A stretch of 33,164 nt of DNA, from assembly GCA_900315065.1 (NCBI GenBank), contig OMXQ01000020.1:1-33164 (forward strand), given 5' to 3'. This stretch comes from an uncultured Erysipelotrichaceae bacterium (GTDB lineage: Bacteria > Bacillota_I > Bacilli_A > Erysipelotrichales > Erysipelotrichaceae). Both the position numbers and the translations under genes were made by a program. The notes under the pieces were generated by a model, which worked only from the letters and a program-made list of their open reading frames with translations, was not told the origin of the DNA and did not search any database. Positions 32,272-33,164 of this stretch are shown piece after piece; positions within the stretch are counted from its first letter, which is position 1; each line of letters begins with the position of its first letter.

Positions 32272-32898
32272 TTATCTTCGCTTTTTCTGAATATACAGAA
32301 GACGAATCCCAAGATACAGGATCATAATATATACAAGAGTACCAAAGACTTCATTGAATACATTTGAATATCGCATGAAGGAATCAGAAAAATGCGAAAC
32401 AAAAGCAGTTTCCCAGCCGAATATGCTGAAGCCTACGGCTGCCAGACGAATCGCAGCTGTTTCCGGTTCCGGATATGTATCATTTTTTCTGCCGGCGATC
32501 ATTTTGTATACCGCATATACAAGTCTCAGGATGGTCAGCAGAGTCAGAATCATCAACATGATCTTTGAATACGCAAACCTGTCATTTTTCAGAATGGAAA
32601 GCGCACAGGCACCGCTGATAATGATGGAAAAAGAAATCAGACCGGCAGCAGTTTTCCGGTTTGAAAGAAGAATGCTTGTTTTATGATGAATATCATGCGC
32701 CAGAGAAAACCGCAGACACAGAAGAATGATTTCTCCTGAAGCGAATGTCCACAGCCATAAAGACTTCTGGAACACAGCCGGAACTGCATAAACGAAAAAC
32801 AGAACAGAAGAAATGCAGCCGGACACAAACAAAACAAGCTTGTTCCATGTTATGGTATCTGCCATTAATTCTTTCAGATTTCTGTGTTTTCCTGTCAT
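32272..32898 (-). CDS. Six-helix membrane protein of unknown function
   Basis: 208 residues from ATG 32898; AGAGG lies nine bases upstream. A TTG two codons earlier is possible but too close to that site. Six apolar segments: KLVLFVSGCISSVLFFVYAV, LWLWTFASGEIILLCLRFSL, AAGLISFSIIISGACALSIL, IMLMILTLLTILRLVYAVYK, IRLAAVGFSIFGWETAFVSH and FGTLVYIMILYLGIRLLYIQ, ending in a basic KKRR. No transporter, enzyme or channel motif is recognised. It lies between the MBL gene terminator and the insertion-sequence end. Composition and ribosome site support a real gene; the role is unknown. Confidence 0.75.
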   Translation of the reverse strand: MTGKHRNLKELMADTITWNKLVLFVSGCISSVLFFVYAVPAVFQKSLWLWTFASGEIILLCLRFSLAHDIHHKTSILLSNRKTAAGLISFSIIISGACALSILKNDRFAYSKIMLMILTLLTILRLVYAVYKMIAGRKNDTYPEPETAAIRLAAVGFSIFGWETAFVSHFSDSFMRYSNVFNEVFGTLVYIMILYLGIRLLYIQKKRR

Positions 32899-33060
32899 GA
32901 ACAAATGCCTCTTTCAGGTATCAGAATACTATCTGTTTGAAAGGCTTGCAACCGGAAAGGAAAAGGGAAAACTTCGAGTTTCTGTTTCTGAAAAAACGGT
33001 TCCTGTACTCTTTTGACTGTATACTGTTGTTCAGAAGAATATCTATGTAAATTTTATATA

Positions 33061-33164
33061 GATTCTGGGTCTGTACGGAAACTTGTGTAAAGGTGTTATG
33101 AAATAAAAAAGGAATCTCGTATAATCATTAGCGACCAAACCAAAGAAAGTACGAGGTTCCCAAA
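33061..33164 (+). mobile_element. Probable left end of an IS256-like insertion sequence (cut by the window edge)
   Basis: The terminal segment GGGTCTGTACGGAAACTTGT (from 33068) resembles inverted repeats of IS256-family elements. It is followed by a consensus -10 TATAAT (33120-33125) inside an inverted repeat GGAATCTCGTA (33111-33121) / TACGAGGTTCC (33151-33161). These are the usual pieces just before a transposase start, which would lie outside the window. The family name is from memory of terminal repeats and needs the missing transposase. Confidence 0.45.

Noticed and set aside
1-33164. CRISPR array, tRNA, rRNA or prophage
   Set aside because: No regularly spaced repeats, cloverleaf or rRNA signatures, or phage structural genes were seen on reading either strand.

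Overview
The window looks like chromosomal DNA of a low-to-medium GC member of the Bacillota, most likely of the Erysipelotrichia type or a close relative. This rests on strong AGGAGG-type ribosome sites, TTGACA/TATAAT promoters, a CcpA-type cre site, a MurNAc-6-phosphate recycling gene and lipobox lipoproteins. The lineage is an inference from overall character; no ribosomal RNA or tRNA gene is present. Genes are dense, and most transcription units end in readable intrinsic terminators.

Left part (1-13.4 kb). A two-gene minus-strand unit encodes a protein with a PD-(D/E)XK-like C-terminus and a PD-(D/E)XK plus DinG/XPD-type helicase. It is followed by a gene-poor stretch and a WYL-domain regulator. 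Divergent from the WYL gene lies a ~600-nt non-coding segment (5785-6388). It is closed by a long terminal helix and packed with perfect local hairpins, and is best explained as a large structured RNA. Next come a 44-residue membrane microprotein preceded by Pho-box-like repeats, a four-TM protein, an M42 aminopeptidase, an orphan zinc-ribbon protein, a MupG/DUF871 enzyme under a cre site, and a MerR regulator. The MerR gene and a downstream pair of lipoprotein genes carry the same 20-bp operator-like element.

Middle part (13.4-29.2 kb) is a defence-type island. It holds an unrecognised two-gene overlapping operon with its own strong promoter, a convergent PLD-like plus SF2 helicase protein, and decayed remnants: a GIY-YIG N-terminus and a nonsense-mutated, truncated HsdM. 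These are followed by a small SAM methyltransferase, an HNH endonuclease and a complete, tightly overlapping four-gene Wadjet operon in the order jetD-jetA-jetB-jetC. JetC ends in a motif resembling a beta-clamp binding peptide.

Right part (29.2-33.2 kb) returns to housekeeping or accessory genes: an RluA-type pseudouridine synthase, an aldo/keto reductase, an MBL-fold hydrolase and a six-TM protein. The window ends in what looks like the left end of an insertion sequence.

The strongest candidates for something new are the large structured RNA, the unknown two-gene unit beside the defence genes, and the possible replisome-binding tail on the Wadjet SMC protein. No CRISPR array, tRNA, rRNA or prophage structural gene was seen.
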